Notes: a model not told the origin generated them from the sequence alone. A stretch of 64,000 bases of DNA from Colwellia sp. 20A7 (GCF_009832865.1 NZ_CP047130.1:1612001-1676000), one strand, 5' to 3'. Shown: positions 16,347-26,054, counted from the stretch's first letter. Numbers and translations: made by a program.

Positions 16347-17027
16347 ATGAATAATGAACAGACGTCAGTATTGCGCATTGATATGGTGTCAGACATTGTC
16401 TGTCCGTGGTGTATTATTGGCTATAAAAAATTAGAAAAAACATTAGAAAACCTAAAAAGATCTCGACCTGAACTTTCGGTTGAAGTGAACTTTAAACCTT
16501 TCCAATTAATGCCTCAAATCCCGCCTGAAGGTAAGGATGTTAAAGAGCATATTATTGATAAATACGGTTCCTCAGAAGCTGCCCTCCAGGGTGCCGCTGC
16601 TTATCATGAACGTATTAAAGCTGTTGCTCGTGAGCATGGCGTGGCATTAAATGCAGGACCAGAATCACGGGTTTACAACACTTTTGAGGCGCATAAATTA
16701 TTACATGCCGCAGAAAGTCCTGAGCAACAACTGGCATTGAAACTGGCTTTGTTTAAGGCAAATTTCACTGACCTGAAAAACATATCGGATCGAGAAACCC
16801 TAGTGAGTATAGCAAGTGAGGCGGGTATGGAGCCTGATCAAGCCCGCCATATTTTGCAGGATGACGCTATCGCGAAGGAGCTCGCTCACGATATTTATAA
16901 ATACATAGAAATGGGCGTCAATTCAGTACCAACCTTTTTTATCAATGGACATCATAGTACCAATGGGGCTCAGGACGAAGTAGTACTACAACGCTTTATC
17001 GAAAATATCTTAGATGGTAGAGCATAA
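16347..17027 (+). CDS. DsbA/FrnE-family thioredoxin-fold protein
   Basis: A 226-residue cytoplasmic DsbA-superfamily protein (no signal peptide) with the redox motif CPWC at 19-22 and the cis-proline region NSVPTFFING near 195. FrnE-like proteins are disulfide isomerases. The wider superfamily includes glutathione-dependent 2-hydroxychromene-2-carboxylate isomerase, so cis-trans isomerisation of a maleyl-type ring-fission product is conceivable. The CPWC pair argues for a redox function. It closes the first catabolic run; the next gene has its own promoter. Confidence 0.8.
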   Translation: MNNEQTSVLRIDMVSDIVCPWCIIGYKKLEKTLENLKRSRPELSVEVNFKPFQLMPQIPPEGKDVKEHIIDKYGSSEAALQGAAAYHERIKAVAREHGVALNAGPESRVYNTFEAHKLLHAAESPEQQLALKLALFKANFTDLKNISDRETLVSIASEAGMEPDQARHILQDDAIAKELAHDIYKYIEMGVNSVPTFFINGHHSTNGAQDEVVLQRFIENILDGRA

Positions 17028-17081
17028 AGCTAAAGTGAAATGAGATATTTCATTTAATTGCATTAGTATATAATTAGTGTG

Positions 17082-17110
17082 TTGACACTTTAATTACACT
17101 AGTGCATTAT
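17082..17110 (+). promoter_or_regulatory. Sigma-70 promoter with palindromic operator in the spacer
   Basis: TTGACA (17082-17087), 17-bp spacing and CATTAT (17105-17110). The operator TACACTAGTGCA is at 17095-17106, placed relative to both hexamers exactly as at 9872-9900. A related half-degenerate site, TGCATTAGTATA, lies at 17059-17070. It drives the SDR at 17179. Confidence 0.75.
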
Positions 17111-17178
17111 TTGGTGGTAATCTAAAAAGAATCATTTAGATATTATTTATTTATGTATATATACAGGAAAAGTGAACT

Positions 17179-18036
17179 ATGAAACGACTTGATAAAAAAG
17201 TAATTGTTATGACTGGCGGCGGTGGTTCTATTGCAACAGCGGCTGCAAAACGCTGTGCTGAAGAAGGAGCAACACTCGTTTTAACTGATATCCGAGAAGA
17301 TGCTTTAGAAGCCTCGGCTGCGGGTGCTCGTGCTGCAGGAGCTGAAGTATTAACGATGGTGTCTGATACTCGTTCGGAAGAGCAGTGTGAAGAAGTAATG
17401 GCGAAAACTGTTGAAAAGTTTGGTCGCATTGATACAGTTTGGGCGAATGCTGGAGAAGTTTGGGTTGCAGAAGCGCTTGATCAAGATAAAGACTTTTTTA
17501 CAAAATGTCTTGAACTAGAAGTAACAGGCCAGTGGTTACCCATTCGTGCAGCACTTCCAACGATGATTAAACAGCAAAGTGGCTCGGTATTGGTTAGCTC
17601 TTCAATGACCGCGAATGTTGGTATCAAACACATTGCCGCGTACAGCGCAGCCAAAGGCGCACTTCAGGCGCTTATGGTGACTTTAGCGGTAGAGCACGGT
17701 TGTAACAACATACGCTTCAATAGCTTAGCAATTGGCTCTGTCGAAGGGCGACATATTATAGCATCCAACGCGATGCGCCAGGGTATTTCATACGAGGAGG
17801 CTGAGAAATTAGTTAATACGACCAAAAAGGTCAGAGATATGATCTTTAGTCTAGGCCGTATGGGCGAGCCTGCCGATATTGCGCCTGTAGTTGCATTCTT
17901 CGCGTCGGATGATTCTAAGTGGGTTACGGGTACTAACTTTTTCCCTGATGGTGGGCTTACACACAATGGTATGGCCGGTCTTCATGGGCTTTCGCCGGAG
18001 CAGTCAGCAAGCTTTATGCAACATGTCGTAAAATAA
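17179..18036 (+). CDS. SDR-family NAD(P)-dependent oxidoreductase
   Basis: A 285-residue classical SDR. The glycine-rich motif is TGGGGSIA (about 12-19, a variant of TGxxxGIG), followed by NAG at 90-92 and the catalytic S142, Y155 and K159 (YSAAKGA). It interconverts an alcohol and a ketone, probably on a ring intermediate of the cluster. AGGAAA lies 8-13 nt upstream. It has its own regulated promoter and is followed by two hairpins, so it is likely monocistronic. A conserved-looking C-terminal extension (GMAGLHGLSPEQSASF) follows the usual G-G-x-T end. Confidence 0.88.
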   Translation: MKRLDKKVIVMTGGGGSIATAAAKRCAEEGATLVLTDIREDALEASAAGARAAGAEVLTMVSDTRSEEQCEEVMAKTVEKFGRIDTVWANAGEVWVAEALDQDKDFFTKCLELEVTGQWLPIRAALPTMIKQQSGSVLVSSSMTANVGIKHIAAYSAAKGALQALMVTLAVEHGCNNIRFNSLAIGSVEGRHIIASNAMRQGISYEEAEKLVNTTKKVRDMIFSLGRMGEPADIAPVVAFFASDDSKWVTGTNFFPDGGLTHNGMAGLHGLSPEQSASFMQHVVK

Positions 18037-18060
18037 TGAATGTTGCAAAATATTGAATGG

Positions 18061-18096
18061 CGAGTTAAGGAGGCAAGTGATTGGTTCCTTAACTCG
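18061..18096 (+). terminator. Hairpin terminator after the SDR
   Basis: CGAGTTAAGGA (18061-18071) pairs with TCCTTAACTCG (18086-18096) around a 14-nt loop, followed by GTTTATTA, 25 bp after the SDR stop. Confidence 0.65.
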
Positions 18097-18107
18097 GTTT
18101 ATTACCA

Positions 18108-18143
18108 ATATCACTAACTATGTAAACACGTAGTTAGTGATAT
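18108..18143 (+). terminator. Second hairpin after the SDR
   Basis: A 13-bp perfect stem, ATATCACTAACTA / TAGTTAGTGATAT, with a 10-nt loop. A TATTATTTTTGT tract follows within a few bases. It probably acts as a second terminator insulating the flavoprotein gene. Confidence 0.65.
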
Positions 18144-18236
18144 GGGTATTATTTTTGTATTTTACCTTGATAACTAACATTAGTTATATTCTTTATCCAC
18201 ATGCATATCTATGCTTTCCATTGTAACGAGGTGCAT

Positions 18237-19949
18237 TTGAATAACTCATTAACAAAAGAAGTCGATGTCATTGTTATTGGATCGGGTGCGGCAGCATTTT
18301 CCGCCGCTTTAACGGCAGCGATTGGTGGTTTAGAGGTTCTCATTGTTGAGAAGTCTGAATTTTTTGGTGGAACAACCGCCATTTCAGGTGGTGCACTGTG
18401 GATCCCTGAATCAACGCACGCCAAAAAAGCAGGGTTACCTGATGATCGTGATCAGGTTCTCACTTATCTAAAATCAGTTATTGGGGATCATCTGCAACAA
18501 GATAAGGTGGATGCATTTCTTAATGCAGGGCCAGAAGCTTTGGACTTTCTTGAAAAACATACCTTAGCAAAGTTTATTGTCCGTGATGTAGCGCCTGACT
18601 ATCAATCTGAACTTAAAGGCTCGGTGTCCGCTGGGCGAACACTCGATACCTCTGTATTTGACGGTAGACTACTCGGTAAAAACTTTGATAAATTAAGACC
18701 TCAATTACCACAATTTATGGCGTTAGGTGGAATGATGGTAACGCTGGAGGATGCCGAGGCTGCAGCGTTACTTGGCCGTTCTTGGTCGGCTACTGCTCAT
18801 CTATTCAAATTGGTTGGTCGCTATTTTATGGACCGATTAAAGTACTCCCGCGGCACGCGTTTAGTTTACGGTAATGCGCTAATAGGTTCGTTGTTGAAGT
18901 CTGCAATCGACATGGATATTCGGTTATGGAACCAAGCTGAGGCGACTTCTTTGATTAAGGAAAATGGTCGCGTAAGCGGTGTTTCCATTAAGCTTAATAG
19001 TAAACAATATGACAATCAGAATATAGATGTTCGGGCTCGTGGTGGTGTTGTGCTAGCAGCAGGAGGAGCGCCTCATAACCCAGAATGGCGCAAGTCAAAT
19101 TTACGTTCGCCTGAAACACATATCAGCATGGCTCCTGCCAGTAATACCGGTGGTGGAATTACCTTAGGTATTGAAGCAGGGGGAATGCTTTCAAAAGAAC
19201 AGTCAGAAGCCGCGTTTTATGTACCGGTGTCAGTATGGCATAAAGAAAATGGTGAAGAAGTTAAATACCCACATTTACTGGGTGATCGTCTGAAGCCAGG
19301 ATCGGTTGCGGTGGATAGCAGTGGATTACGTTTTACTAATGAATCCTCTTCTTATCACACTTTCGTTCAAGGGATGCACGAAACGAGCAAGACCGATTCT
19401 ATTGGGCCAGTTTTTCTAATTTGTGATCAACAGTTTATAAAAAAATATGGGTTAGGTTTAGCTCGTCCTGGACCTAGTGCACACAAGGAACTATTAAATG
19501 CTGGCTATTTAATTAAAGCCGATAGTATTTCTGGACTCGCGGATAAGCTGGAAGTTCCAGCCGTGTCACTTCAAAAAACAGTAGCACAGATGAACAAATA
19601 TGCTGACCAAGGCCATGATCCTGATTTTGGAAAAGGCAGCACTGAATATAACCGGTATCAGGGTGATAAAGCACATTCACCGAACCCTTGTTTAGGTGAA
19701 ATAAAGCAGGGACCGTTTTATGCGATTAAATTATGGCCGGGTGACATAGGCACTGCTCTCGGCTTGACTACCGATAGCGCTGCTAGGGTACTAAATACAG
19801 ATAATAACCCTATTGAGGGCCTCTATGCTTGTGGTAATGACATGAACTCCATCATGTCAGGATTCTACCCGGGTGGTGGTATTACGATTGGACCTGGACT
19901 GACTTTTGGTTACCTAGCGGCAAAGGATATTTTAGCTAAGGTAAAGTGA
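18237..19949 (+). CDS. FAD-dependent dehydrogenase, 3-ketosteroid-dehydrogenase/fumarate-reductase type
   Basis: A flavoprotein of about 570 residues in the KstD/succinate-dehydrogenase flavoprotein superfamily. The dinucleotide fold VIVIGSGAAAFSAALTAA is at the N-terminus, followed by FFGGTTAISGGALWIP and the C-terminal FYPGGGITIGPGLTFGYLAAKDI that closes the FAD site. Such enzymes insert a double bond next to a ring ketone, which fits aromatising an alicyclic ring before dioxygenase attack (inference). The TTG at 18237 is preferred because GAGG lies 5 nt upstream; an in-frame ATG at 18201 adds 12 residues without a ribosome-binding site. An inverted repeat ATAACTA/TAGTTAT (18170-18187) precedes it. 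Confidence 0.85.
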   Translation: MNNSLTKEVDVIVIGSGAAAFSAALTAAIGGLEVLIVEKSEFFGGTTAISGGALWIPESTHAKKAGLPDDRDQVLTYLKSVIGDHLQQDKVDAFLNAGPEALDFLEKHTLAKFIVRDVAPDYQSELKGSVSAGRTLDTSVFDGRLLGKNFDKLRPQLPQFMALGGMMVTLEDAEAAALLGRSWSATAHLFKLVGRYFMDRLKYSRGTRLVYGNALIGSLLKSAIDMDIRLWNQAEATSLIKENGRVSGVSIKLNSKQYDNQNIDVRARGGVVLAAGGAPHNPEWRKSNLRSPETHISMAPASNTGGGITLGIEAGGMLSKEQSEAAFYVPVSVWHKENGEEVKYPHLLGDRLKPGSVAVDSSGLRFTNESSSYHTFVQGMHETSKTDSIGPVFLICDQQFIKKYGLGLARPGPSAHKELLNAGYLIKADSISGLADKLEVPAVSLQKTVAQMNKYADQGHDPDFGKGSTEYNRYQGDKAHSPNPCLGEIKQGPFYAIKLWPGDIGTALGLTTDSAARVLNTDNNPIEGLYACGNDMNSIMSGFYPGGGITIGPGLTFGYLAAKDILAKVK

Positions 19950-20045
19950 AAGTTTAGCAGATAAATAGCTGATGGAAAGCCATCGATTACGACGTATTAA
20001 GCAACTTTTATTTTTTATGATACTTAACTGAAGGATCCACAATAT

Positions 20046-20075
20046 ATAACCATAACCATAACCATAACCATAACT
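20046..20075 (+). repeat. (ATAACC)n hexamer tandem repeat
   Basis: Four perfect ATAACC units are followed by one ATAACT, 37 bp before the MFS start. It is a slippage-prone microsatellite in the leader of a transporter gene. Confidence 0.9.
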
Positions 20076-20112
20076 ATAAGACGCTAGGTTGCCATAAAAT
20101 GAGTACTTTAAA

Positions 20113-21342
20113 ATGAAAGAATTTAAATTAGGTTGGAAAATTGTATTAACTGCTATGTTAGGTATAGCATTTAGCGGATCGAATATGTTGCTTTATGCGG
20201 TCGGCTCTCTTGCACCTGAGCTCTCTGCAGAGTTTGGTTGGTCACATGGTTCTATCCAACTGGCTTCTTTGTTCAGTATCATCACTATCGTGTTAAGTTT
20301 ACCTATTGCGGGTTACCTATCCGATAAATTTGGGGTACGGTTGGTAACACTTATCTCGGTTTTACTGACGGTAGCTTCCATAGCGCTTCATTCATTTCTT
20401 ACAAATAATATTGTTTATTATTACCTTTTGGCATCAATTACTTCCTTAGCCTTTGCTGGTACTTTACCGCTTACTTGGACCAAAATGGTTACTTCGTGGT
20501 TTGACAAGCGTCTGGGTTTAGCACTTGGTTTAACCTTGCTTGGTACAGGCTTAGGTGGTGCTTTAATAAAACCTATCACGGCCGGCTTAATTGTTGAGTT
20601 TGGATGGCGTGGTACTTATTTGGGATTAGCTATTATTCCACTTGTGATTGTTTTTCCTTTGGTTTTGATGTGGTTTAAGGATCCTGAAGAAAAACATAAT
20701 ACCTCTGATGAGTTTATTGAAGACGAGGTATCAGCAACTATTAACATCACGTTTAAACAGGCATTAAAAGACTGGCGTTTTTGGATTATTGCAATCGCCT
20801 ATATGCCTATTGGATTTGCCGTATCTGGCTTGATTACTAATATGGAAGTTATCCTTGCAAGCGGTGGTGCAGATGCAGGTCTTGTTGTTACTGCGGCAAC
20901 GGCTTTCGGCGTATTTGTAGTCATAGGTCGTATTGTTGGCGGTTTTTTATTGGATAAATACAACCCTGGGGTTGTTGGTGGCACGCTCATTATGTCTTTG
21001 TCGGTTGCTTTTTTGATACTGAATCAACAAGACTTGAGTATGTCTATGGCCTTATTAGCAATGGGACTTGCAGGCTTTGGAACAGGGGTTGAGTTTGACG
21101 TACTATCATACATCATAAGCCGTATTTTTGGGCGTGTACACTACTCCAAAATATTTGGTTCGGTGATTGCGTTGATGTATGTGGCATCAGCATTCGGACC
21201 AATGTCATTTGGCGCCACCTATGATAAATATGGCAATTTTAGCATCGTGCTTATCGCTACGGCTGCGGCGGTCTTTGTGTCGTCACTATTGATAGGGACT
21301 TTAAGAAACAGTTTGAAAATACAAAAAATTAACGAGAGTTAA
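20113..21342 (+). CDS. MFS transporter
   Basis: A 409-residue inner-membrane carrier with about 12 hydrophobic segments and a charged central loop (KDPEEKHNTSDEFIEDE, about 197-213) between the two six-helix halves. The cytoplasmic loop between helices 2 and 3 reads GYLSDKFGVRLV, the MFS signature G-x-x-x-D-R/K-x-G-x-R. It resembles monocarboxylate or oxalate/formate-type antiporters, which would suit uptake of an organic acid. The substrate is unknown. It lies between the flavoprotein and a second MFS gene, probably serving the same pathway. Confidence 0.85.
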   Translation: MKEFKLGWKIVLTAMLGIAFSGSNMLLYAVGSLAPELSAEFGWSHGSIQLASLFSIITIVLSLPIAGYLSDKFGVRLVTLISVLLTVASIALHSFLTNNIVYYYLLASITSLAFAGTLPLTWTKMVTSWFDKRLGLALGLTLLGTGLGGALIKPITAGLIVEFGWRGTYLGLAIIPLVIVFPLVLMWFKDPEEKHNTSDEFIEDEVSATINITFKQALKDWRFWIIAIAYMPIGFAVSGLITNMEVILASGGADAGLVVTAATAFGVFVVIGRIVGGFLLDKYNPGVVGGTLIMSLSVAFLILNQQDLSMSMALLAMGLAGFGTGVEFDVLSYIISRIFGRVHYSKIFGSVIALMYVASAFGPMSFGATYDKYGNFSIVLIATAAAVFVSSLLIGTLRNSLKIQKINES

Positions 21343-21600
21343 CAAAAACATAACGAATCATAAGTGGTTAGTTTGGTTGTTTAACTCTAACTGAACTAAA
21401 CCAACTTTGAGTAGTTCAAGGTAACGACTTTTTTCCATGTTTGACAGGAAGCTGATAGTATTTTCCAACCCTGTTACGCGAATGTTTTTTAACTACAATG
21501 CAAATTTTTAACGTTGTGTTTTATAATTTTACTCCAAAATATAGTGCTGTCTTATTTGCCTTTAATTTTTTATCAACTAAATAGTCTGAGGAGTTAATTA

Positions 21601-22842
21601 ATGTTTTATGGGTGGCGAATAGTCAGTGGTTCAATACTGGCTAATTTTTTGACTTCAGGTTTTTTTACTTATGCGTTTAGTTTACTCATCGTTCCCTTGA
21701 AAGAAGAGTTTAACGCATCTCTCCAAAGTGTCATGTACGCAAATATGTCCGCTGCCGTGTTTGGATTGTTGTTGATGCCTGTGGGCGGTATTCTAATTGA
21801 TCGATTTTCAGCCCGCTGGACCATGACCTGCGGTGGCTTAGCTGCTGCTATAGGCTTGTGGTATATGTCATATGCAAGCAGTATCGTCGAATTCAATTTG
21901 GCATTTGGTATTACAGCGGGTGTCGCGGTGGCATTTATGGGGCCGGTATCGACCAGTGCAGTGGTCACTCGGTGGTTTACCCGTAACCGGGGTAAGGCTC
22001 TGGGGATTACAGCAATGGGAACATCATTCGGGGGCATACTAATGCCCGTTATTGTGGCCTATTGCCTAGCGGTTGGCTCGTGGCGTGAGACGATCGTGTA
22101 TGTAGCATTGTTAACTTGCCTGATTATCTTACCACTAATTTTTATCTTGATCCGAGGAAAACCGTCTGATATCGGCATGGAACCAGAGCCGGATACCGAT
22201 TCAGATAGCAGCGAAGCGGATGTTGGAGATCCCGTTCTCACCAGTAAGCAGATAATTTTTCATCCCTCTTATTGGTTCCTAGGGCTCAGCCTGGGGCTAC
22301 TGGTAACGTGCTTTACTGCCACTGTTGCAAATATCGGCCCCTTTATAGCCCAGACAGGGGGTACACCTGCCCAAGCATCAATGTTTATTTTGGTCATGTC
22401 GATTGCTGGGATATCTGGAAAAATAATTTTCGGGGTAATGGCCGACAAAATAAATCTCAAGTACGGGTTATGGATTTCACAGTGCCTGCTTATTATCTCT
22501 CTACAACTTCTTAGCTTAGAACCTAGTTTTGTACTCTTGGCTATTGCCTCAGTAGGCTTGGGGCTCACGACTGGGAGTATGCTGCCAGTGTGGGGTTCAA
22601 TGATGGCACGACTCTACGGGGTAGTGAGTTATGGCCGAGCAATGGGCGTAATGATGCCCCTAGTGAGTATTCTGGCCATTATGGGTTTTCCGCTCATTGG
22701 AGCACTCTTTGGCATTAACGAAAGTTACCAACTTCCGTTCGCAGTGTTTACCGGCATAACGGTGCTTTCAGCGATGTTGCTGTTGCCGCTAAAGTTAGAT
22801 CATGTAACGGTACGCCATTCAGTAAAAAAGATACGGGTTTAA
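21601..22842 (+). CDS. MFS transporter (second copy)
   Basis: A 413-residue, about 12-helix MFS carrier, only distantly similar to its neighbour. The helix 2-3 loop GGILIDRFSARWTM fits the MFS signature, and the mid-loop EPEPDTDSDSSEADVGD (about 197-213) is very acidic. TTGAAGAGT-type upstream sequence is absent; TGAGGAG lies just before the ATG. Its GC content looks higher than the MFS gene before it, so the two may have separate origins (an impression, not a calculation). Carriers of this kind move organic acids or drugs; the substrate is open. Confidence 0.83.
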   Translation: MFYGWRIVSGSILANFLTSGFFTYAFSLLIVPLKEEFNASLQSVMYANMSAAVFGLLLMPVGGILIDRFSARWTMTCGGLAAAIGLWYMSYASSIVEFNLAFGITAGVAVAFMGPVSTSAVVTRWFTRNRGKALGITAMGTSFGGILMPVIVAYCLAVGSWRETIVYVALLTCLIILPLIFILIRGKPSDIGMEPEPDTDSDSSEADVGDPVLTSKQIIFHPSYWFLGLSLGLLVTCFTATVANIGPFIAQTGGTPAQASMFILVMSIAGISGKIIFGVMADKINLKYGLWISQCLLIISLQLLSLEPSFVLLAIASVGLGLTTGSMLPVWGSMMARLYGVVSYGRAMGVMMPLVSILAIMGFPLIGALFGINESYQLPFAVFTGITVLSAMLLLPLKLDHVTVRHSVKKIRV

Positions 22843-23401
22843 CATTATCCTGTGATATCTCTTAAGGGATTAATGCGCTAATGAGATAGCAAAAGAAGAC
22901 TCAAATTACTTTTACAGAGCGTAGCGAAAATCTAGGGAGCTTTTAAAAGCTTTGTTAGCTTTACCGTTTGCGATAAGCATTGGATTATCTTAAATTTAGG
23001 TCGATTGCGAGCGAGATTTTATACTAAGCCGTTTTCTCTTATCTATCGTATGTACATTTATCAGAGGTTGGGGTTTAAAGATGGAGATAGTGAATTTAAT
23101 GGAGGGAATAGATTTTAATCATTGATTATTTTTCTGAGCAACCATTTTGAGGTTTTAGTTTGTCTTTATCAAAATAGTCATCAATATAGCGTTTGATGCT
23201 TTATCATGAATAAGTAACGCTTCAACAATATTTACCAAAGATCAGACCTTGTTACGCAATAAAATAGCTTTTATTCGATCACATTCCTTTTGCTCGCGGC
23301 TACAAACTCTTTTGTGTTCCCTAAGCGTTTTTATTTGTTTAAAAAGTATTTTTTGAATGATCATCGATATAGTATGATATTACAAGGATGCCCATTTAAA
23401 A
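22843..23401. other. Intergenic stretch, nothing recognised
   Basis: AT-rich DNA between the convergent MFS and TonB-receptor genes. I saw no gene, repeat or transposon end apart from the hairpin that follows. Confidence 0.5.
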
Positions 23402-23429
23402 TGAAAACGCTTAGATTCAAGCGTTTTCA
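23402..23429 (-). terminator. Hairpin terminator of the TonB receptor gene
   Basis: TGAAAACGCTT (23402-23412) pairs with AAGCGTTTTCA (23419-23429) around 6 nt. It is 78 bp beyond the receptor stop. Read on the minus strand the stem runs into TTTTAAA, so it fits a terminator for the minus-strand gene. Confidence 0.65.
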
Positions 23430-23506
23430 CTTCATTTTGTTTGCACTCTAGTTACACTTTTATTGTGCAGTATTGAATGTTAGAAAGCTGCCGTTTATCC
23501 TGAAGT

Positions 23507-25960
23507 TTAAAACCAGTTGTATTCAGCTGTTAGGAATATCTGGCGTGGTTTGTCAACATTAGAATAGTATGCGCCTATAGCTTGAGGTGTTGCACCCCCG
23601 TAGCTGACAGTTGTCTCATCAGTCAGGTTTTTCCCTATAAGTGATACTTTCCAATCGTCATCTTCACTTGTCAGGTTTACGCTAAAGTCAACCTTAGTGA
23701 AAGCATCCTGAACCATATAGGCATCATTTTGACTACCCCAGAAATAGTCATCGCTATAGATTAAGTCGCCTCTTAAGTCGAGTTTCATTCCGTTAGATAG
23801 GTCATATTTATAGGTCGCATAAAGGTTGCCGGCCCAATCAGGACTAAACCTAAGCTTATCCCCTTTCGCATTTCTAGTGCTAGTGACAGGATCACAGTTT
23901 GCTTCTTTTGATATACCACCTGAACAGCTCGCACCGGGGAAATCATCGAAGGTAGCGTCTAGATAGGCCAGAGCGCCGCCAATTTCAACACTATCTGTGA
24001 CCGCATAACGAATATCCGCTTCTAGTCCTTGTGTAGTCGCTTCTGCAGCATTTTTGAAGAAAAAAGAATTAGTATTGCTGTCAAGTGCAGAAACCTGAAG
24101 GTCGTCGAATGAGGTGTTATAAAGAGCTACATTTGCCAATAGAGTGCCTTCAAGGAAACTACCTTTGAGACCTATTTCATAGCCTGTAGCCCTCTCGGAA
24201 TCGAAACTAGTGATGTCAGGACTGTTGGCTGATGAATTAAAACCACCTGCTTTAGTCGCTTTAGTATATGAACCGTAGAGCATAATGTCCTGATTAACGT
24301 CCCATTGCACAGACACACTGGGATCTAAGCTACTATTGCTAATTTTGCTGCGAGGGAGATCTGCTGTTGTAAAGTACTCAACTCCGAATACGCTCCTACT
24401 GAAAGCGTTCAAATCGGGAAGGCCTGGGTATAAAACAGGATCAAAAATCACTAAATTTGAGCCTTGAGGACCGGGTTGAAAACTGTATTCTACTTCCTTA
24501 GTTTCATCGGTATAGCGAGCCCCAACATTGATACGAACATCATCGTTAACATTCCAAGTAACCTGTCCAAACGCAGAATATGATTCGGTATTTTCATCAA
24601 AATGACGCTCGTTGGCAGCATCAAAAAATTGATAAACAAAAGCTGTTTGGTAATCGTCTGGGATATTATCGAAATTACTAAATGGGAGATTGCCATTACT
24701 AAAGTTGATTGCGGACGTGGCTCCATCATATTTGATATTACGATCCATGTAAAAGGCGCCAACAATGTAAGTAAAAGCTCCAGTATCAGCGGAAACAAAA
24801 CGGATTTCTTGGGTCAATTGGTCAAATTCTTCGCCACCATCACCTTTCTCGTCTCGAAAAACCAACCAGTCTGTAGGGGCCATGGTAGTTACCATTGCTC
24901 TCGATTGTTCAAACGCACTATAGCTAGTAATACCCGTCAGTGTACCTTGTTCTATTTCATAGTCGATTTGACCAGTGAATGAAGCACTATCAACAGCTGT
25001 TTCAAGAGGTTTATTGTCAGCCTCAAATTTGTTGGTTTCTGGGTTGTAGGTAAAGTTAAAGCCGTTGGATACTACGCCATTATCGATTGTGTCGTAGTTA
25101 GGATCTTTACTTAAAAAGAAGGCGTCGATCGGTACGCCGGCGTAAGTTGCTCCAGGTTGGTTTTTCAAGCCGCTAAATGATGTTCCTCTTACTTTACGTT
25201 CACCTGTTTCAACTTTTCCGAACAGAGTTAGGTCGTCAGTAGGCTCCCAGACCAAACTCAAGCGAAAAATAGAGAACTCATCTTCGTTTTGGTCTTTTTC
25301 CCCATTCAGCATTACGCCGTCTTGTGAAAGTCTAGAGTTGGTGTCAAGCCAGCCACCCACTAAATTGTTCTGGACCACTACGCGAGCAAAAAGGTTATCT
25401 GAAATCCCCCCAGAGACCATTCCTTCAAGGTTATAGCCACCATTTTCAATTTCGTAACCGGTACGTACTCTCGCTTCAAAGTCGTCTGTAGGACGACGCG
25501 TGGTAATCACTATGGCGCCAGCTACACTATTTTTACCTTGTAAAACACCTTGCGGTCCTTTAAGAACTTCAACACGTTCCACATCAGTAAAGGGTGCATT
25601 AAATTGGAAGCCTCGGCTTAAGTAGGTACCATCGACGTACATGCCTACTGATTGTTCTGCTGCTGCATTATCAGTTCCGGTGCCAACGCCGCGCATGCTG
25701 ATTGAGCTTATGCTAGGCGAAGAGCCAAGGTACACATTGGGCAAGCGTTCAACAAGCCCTCCAAAATCGACAATACTTAGTTCGTCTAGCATATCCCCCG
25801 TGGCAACCTGCATCGAAACAGGTACGTCAGCCATTGTTTGGATACGTTTTTGTGATGTGACGGTGATCACTTCCAGCTCTGCTGCATATGCTGCCCCGCT
25901 GAGTGTTGTAAGTCCAATTGCAATGGCTATTGCTTTCTTTTTAAAGTTATTATGTTTCAT
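23507..25960 (-). CDS. TonB-dependent outer-membrane receptor 1
   Basis: An 817-residue TonB-dependent transporter. The signal peptide is MKHNNFKKKAIAIAIGLTTL with a cut after about AAYA, followed by the TonB-box region LEVITVTSQKR. The plug carries ERVEVLKGPQGVLQGKNSVAGAIVI, and the C-terminal barrel ends QIFLTAEYNWF with the terminal aromatic needed for outer-membrane assembly. It imports a scarce or bulky substrate using TonB energy. The receptor belongs to the large QKR-type family common in marine proteobacteria that use complex organics. It lies opposite the MFS genes. Two copies of the ACTAGTG palindrome lie upstream, one with ACTAGTG abutting a perfect TATAAT on this strand. Confidence 0.92.
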   Translation of the reverse strand: MKHNNFKKKAIAIAIGLTTLSGAAYAAELEVITVTSQKRIQTMADVPVSMQVATGDMLDELSIVDFGGLVERLPNVYLGSSPSISSISMRGVGTGTDNAAAEQSVGMYVDGTYLSRGFQFNAPFTDVERVEVLKGPQGVLQGKNSVAGAIVITTRRPTDDFEARVRTGYEIENGGYNLEGMVSGGISDNLFARVVVQNNLVGGWLDTNSRLSQDGVMLNGEKDQNEDEFSIFRLSLVWEPTDDLTLFGKVETGERKVRGTSFSGLKNQPGATYAGVPIDAFFLSKDPNYDTIDNGVVSNGFNFTYNPETNKFEADNKPLETAVDSASFTGQIDYEIEQGTLTGITSYSAFEQSRAMVTTMAPTDWLVFRDEKGDGGEEFDQLTQEIRFVSADTGAFTYIVGAFYMDRNIKYDGATSAINFSNGNLPFSNFDNIPDDYQTAFVYQFFDAANERHFDENTESYSAFGQVTWNVNDDVRINVGARYTDETKEVEYSFQPGPQGSNLVIFDPVLYPGLPDLNAFSRSVFGVEYFTTADLPRSKISNSSLDPSVSVQWDVNQDIMLYGSYTKATKAGGFNSSANSPDITSFDSERATGYEIGLKGSFLEGTLLANVALYNTSFDDLQVSALDSNTNSFFFKNAAEATTQGLEADIRYAVTDSVEIGGALAYLDATFDDFPGASCSGGISKEANCDPVTSTRNAKGDKLRFSPDWAGNLYATYKYDLSNGMKLDLRGDLIYSDDYFWGSQNDAYMVQDAFTKVDFSVNLTSEDDDWKVSLIGKNLTDETTVSYGGATPQAIGAYYSNVDKPRQIFLTAEYNWF

Positions 25961-26054
25961 GTTGTGAGCTCTTTTGATTATTTGATTGCTTCGCTACTAT
26001 TCAGAAATACTTCTACTTTTGACTTTTTTATTGTAATAGTGAAATAACTTGTCA

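Noticed and set aside
20046..20075. Telomere-like or CRISPR-like repeat
   Set aside because: It is a simple 6-bp microsatellite without spacers; no CRISPR array or cas gene is present in the window.
24490..24982. Overlapping frames within TonB receptor 1
   Set aside because: The 817-residue receptor frame is complete and has all its motifs; the overlaps are chance frames.
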